This document shows, piece by piece, positions 27,462 through 27,594 of a DNA stretch of 27,594 nucleotides. Origin of the DNA: JBBQUN01 sp038212405 (GTDB lineage Bacteria > Actinomycetota > Acidimicrobiia > Acidimicrobiales > SZUA-35). Position 1 is the first letter of the stretch, and every line of letters starts with the position of its first letter. Location of the stretch: the NCBI GenBank assembly GCA_038212405.1, contig JBBQUN010000026.1, positions 1 to 27,594 on the forward strand, given 5' to 3'. Under the pieces are notes generated by a model that was not told the origin of the DNA, did no database searches, and saw only the letters and a program-made list of their open reading frames with translations. The position numbers and the translations under genes are program-made.

Positions 27462-27594
27462 ATGGCAAAAGCAAAGTTTGAGCGTAATAAGCCTCACGTG
27501 AATGTGGGGACCATGGGTCATATTGATCATGGGAAGACGACGTTGACTGCGGCGATTACGAAGGTGTTGGCGGATCGGGTTGCTGGTAATACGG
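27462..27594 (+). CDS. tuf: Elongation factor Tu, N-terminal fragment (3' end outside window)
   Basis: The ATG at 27462, with AAAGGA about 12 nt upstream, opens a frame for MAKAKFERNKPHVNVGTMGH with the P-loop GHIDHGKTTL. The 44 complete codons run to the window edge. This is the str-operon tuf copy after fusA. Codon use matches the tuf tail at the left edge and not fusA: 24 of 44 codons end in G or C, mostly G, with only two C-ending codons. It is a second tuf locus unless the contig is circular through one copy. Confidence 0.97.
   Translation, partial: MAKAKFERNKPHVNVGTMGHIDHGKTTLTAAITKVLADRVAGNT

Overview
This window is a core translation/transcription locus from a high-GC Gram-positive bacterium, with a metabolic cassette inserted in the middle. 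The beta' subunit has the long charged coiled-coil clamp insertion seen in Actinobacteria. Gene order, C-ending codon use and the form II CO-dehydrogenase-like genes fit Actinobacteriota. I would guess class Acidimicrobiia, but that is inference. All convincing genes are on the + strand.

Layout. Positions 1-131 are the 3' end of a tuf gene (EF-Tu), closed by a hairpin terminator. An ECF sigma factor and its zinc-motif anti-sigma factor follow (288-1645). Next come tRNA-Trp(CCA), secE, nusG, rplK, rplA, rplJ and rplL (1811-6086). A highly structured intergenic region with a long perfect hairpin and two candidate promoters (6087-6723) precedes rpoB and rpoC (6724-14338). After a 369-base non-coding stretch with an 18-bp tandem repeat lies a cassette of form II (AYRGAGR) molybdenum hydroxylase genes coxS-coxL-coxM, a DUF3179-type lipoprotein gene, coxD (MoxR AAA+ ATPase), coxE (VWA protein) and an SLC13/RCK_C permease (14708-24029). 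A good promoter then starts the str operon: rpsL, rpsG, fusA and the 5' end of a second tuf (24212-27594).

How the genes work together. The left and right parts supply elongation factors, ribosomal proteins (S12, S7, L11, L1, L10, L7/L12), the SecE translocon subunit, NusG and the RNA polymerase core. The central cassette probably makes and matures a Mo-dependent hydroxylase of uncertain substrate. CoxD and CoxE are the usual ATPase/VWA maturation pair. The lipoprotein and the permease between and after them have unknown roles.

The strongest anomalies: (i) all four cysteines of the second (C-terminal) zinc site of RpoC are replaced, while the N-terminal zinc site is intact; (ii) the tuf fragments at the two ends share a T/G-ending codon style unlike their neighbours, and their near-equal lengths (131 and 133 nt) look like a contig broken at a collapsed repeat; (iii) NusG and L10 carry long acidic low-complexity extensions, in NusG built from two sets of 15-bp tandem repeats; (iv) a DUF3179 lipoprotein gene sits between the structural and maturation genes of the cox-like cassette.
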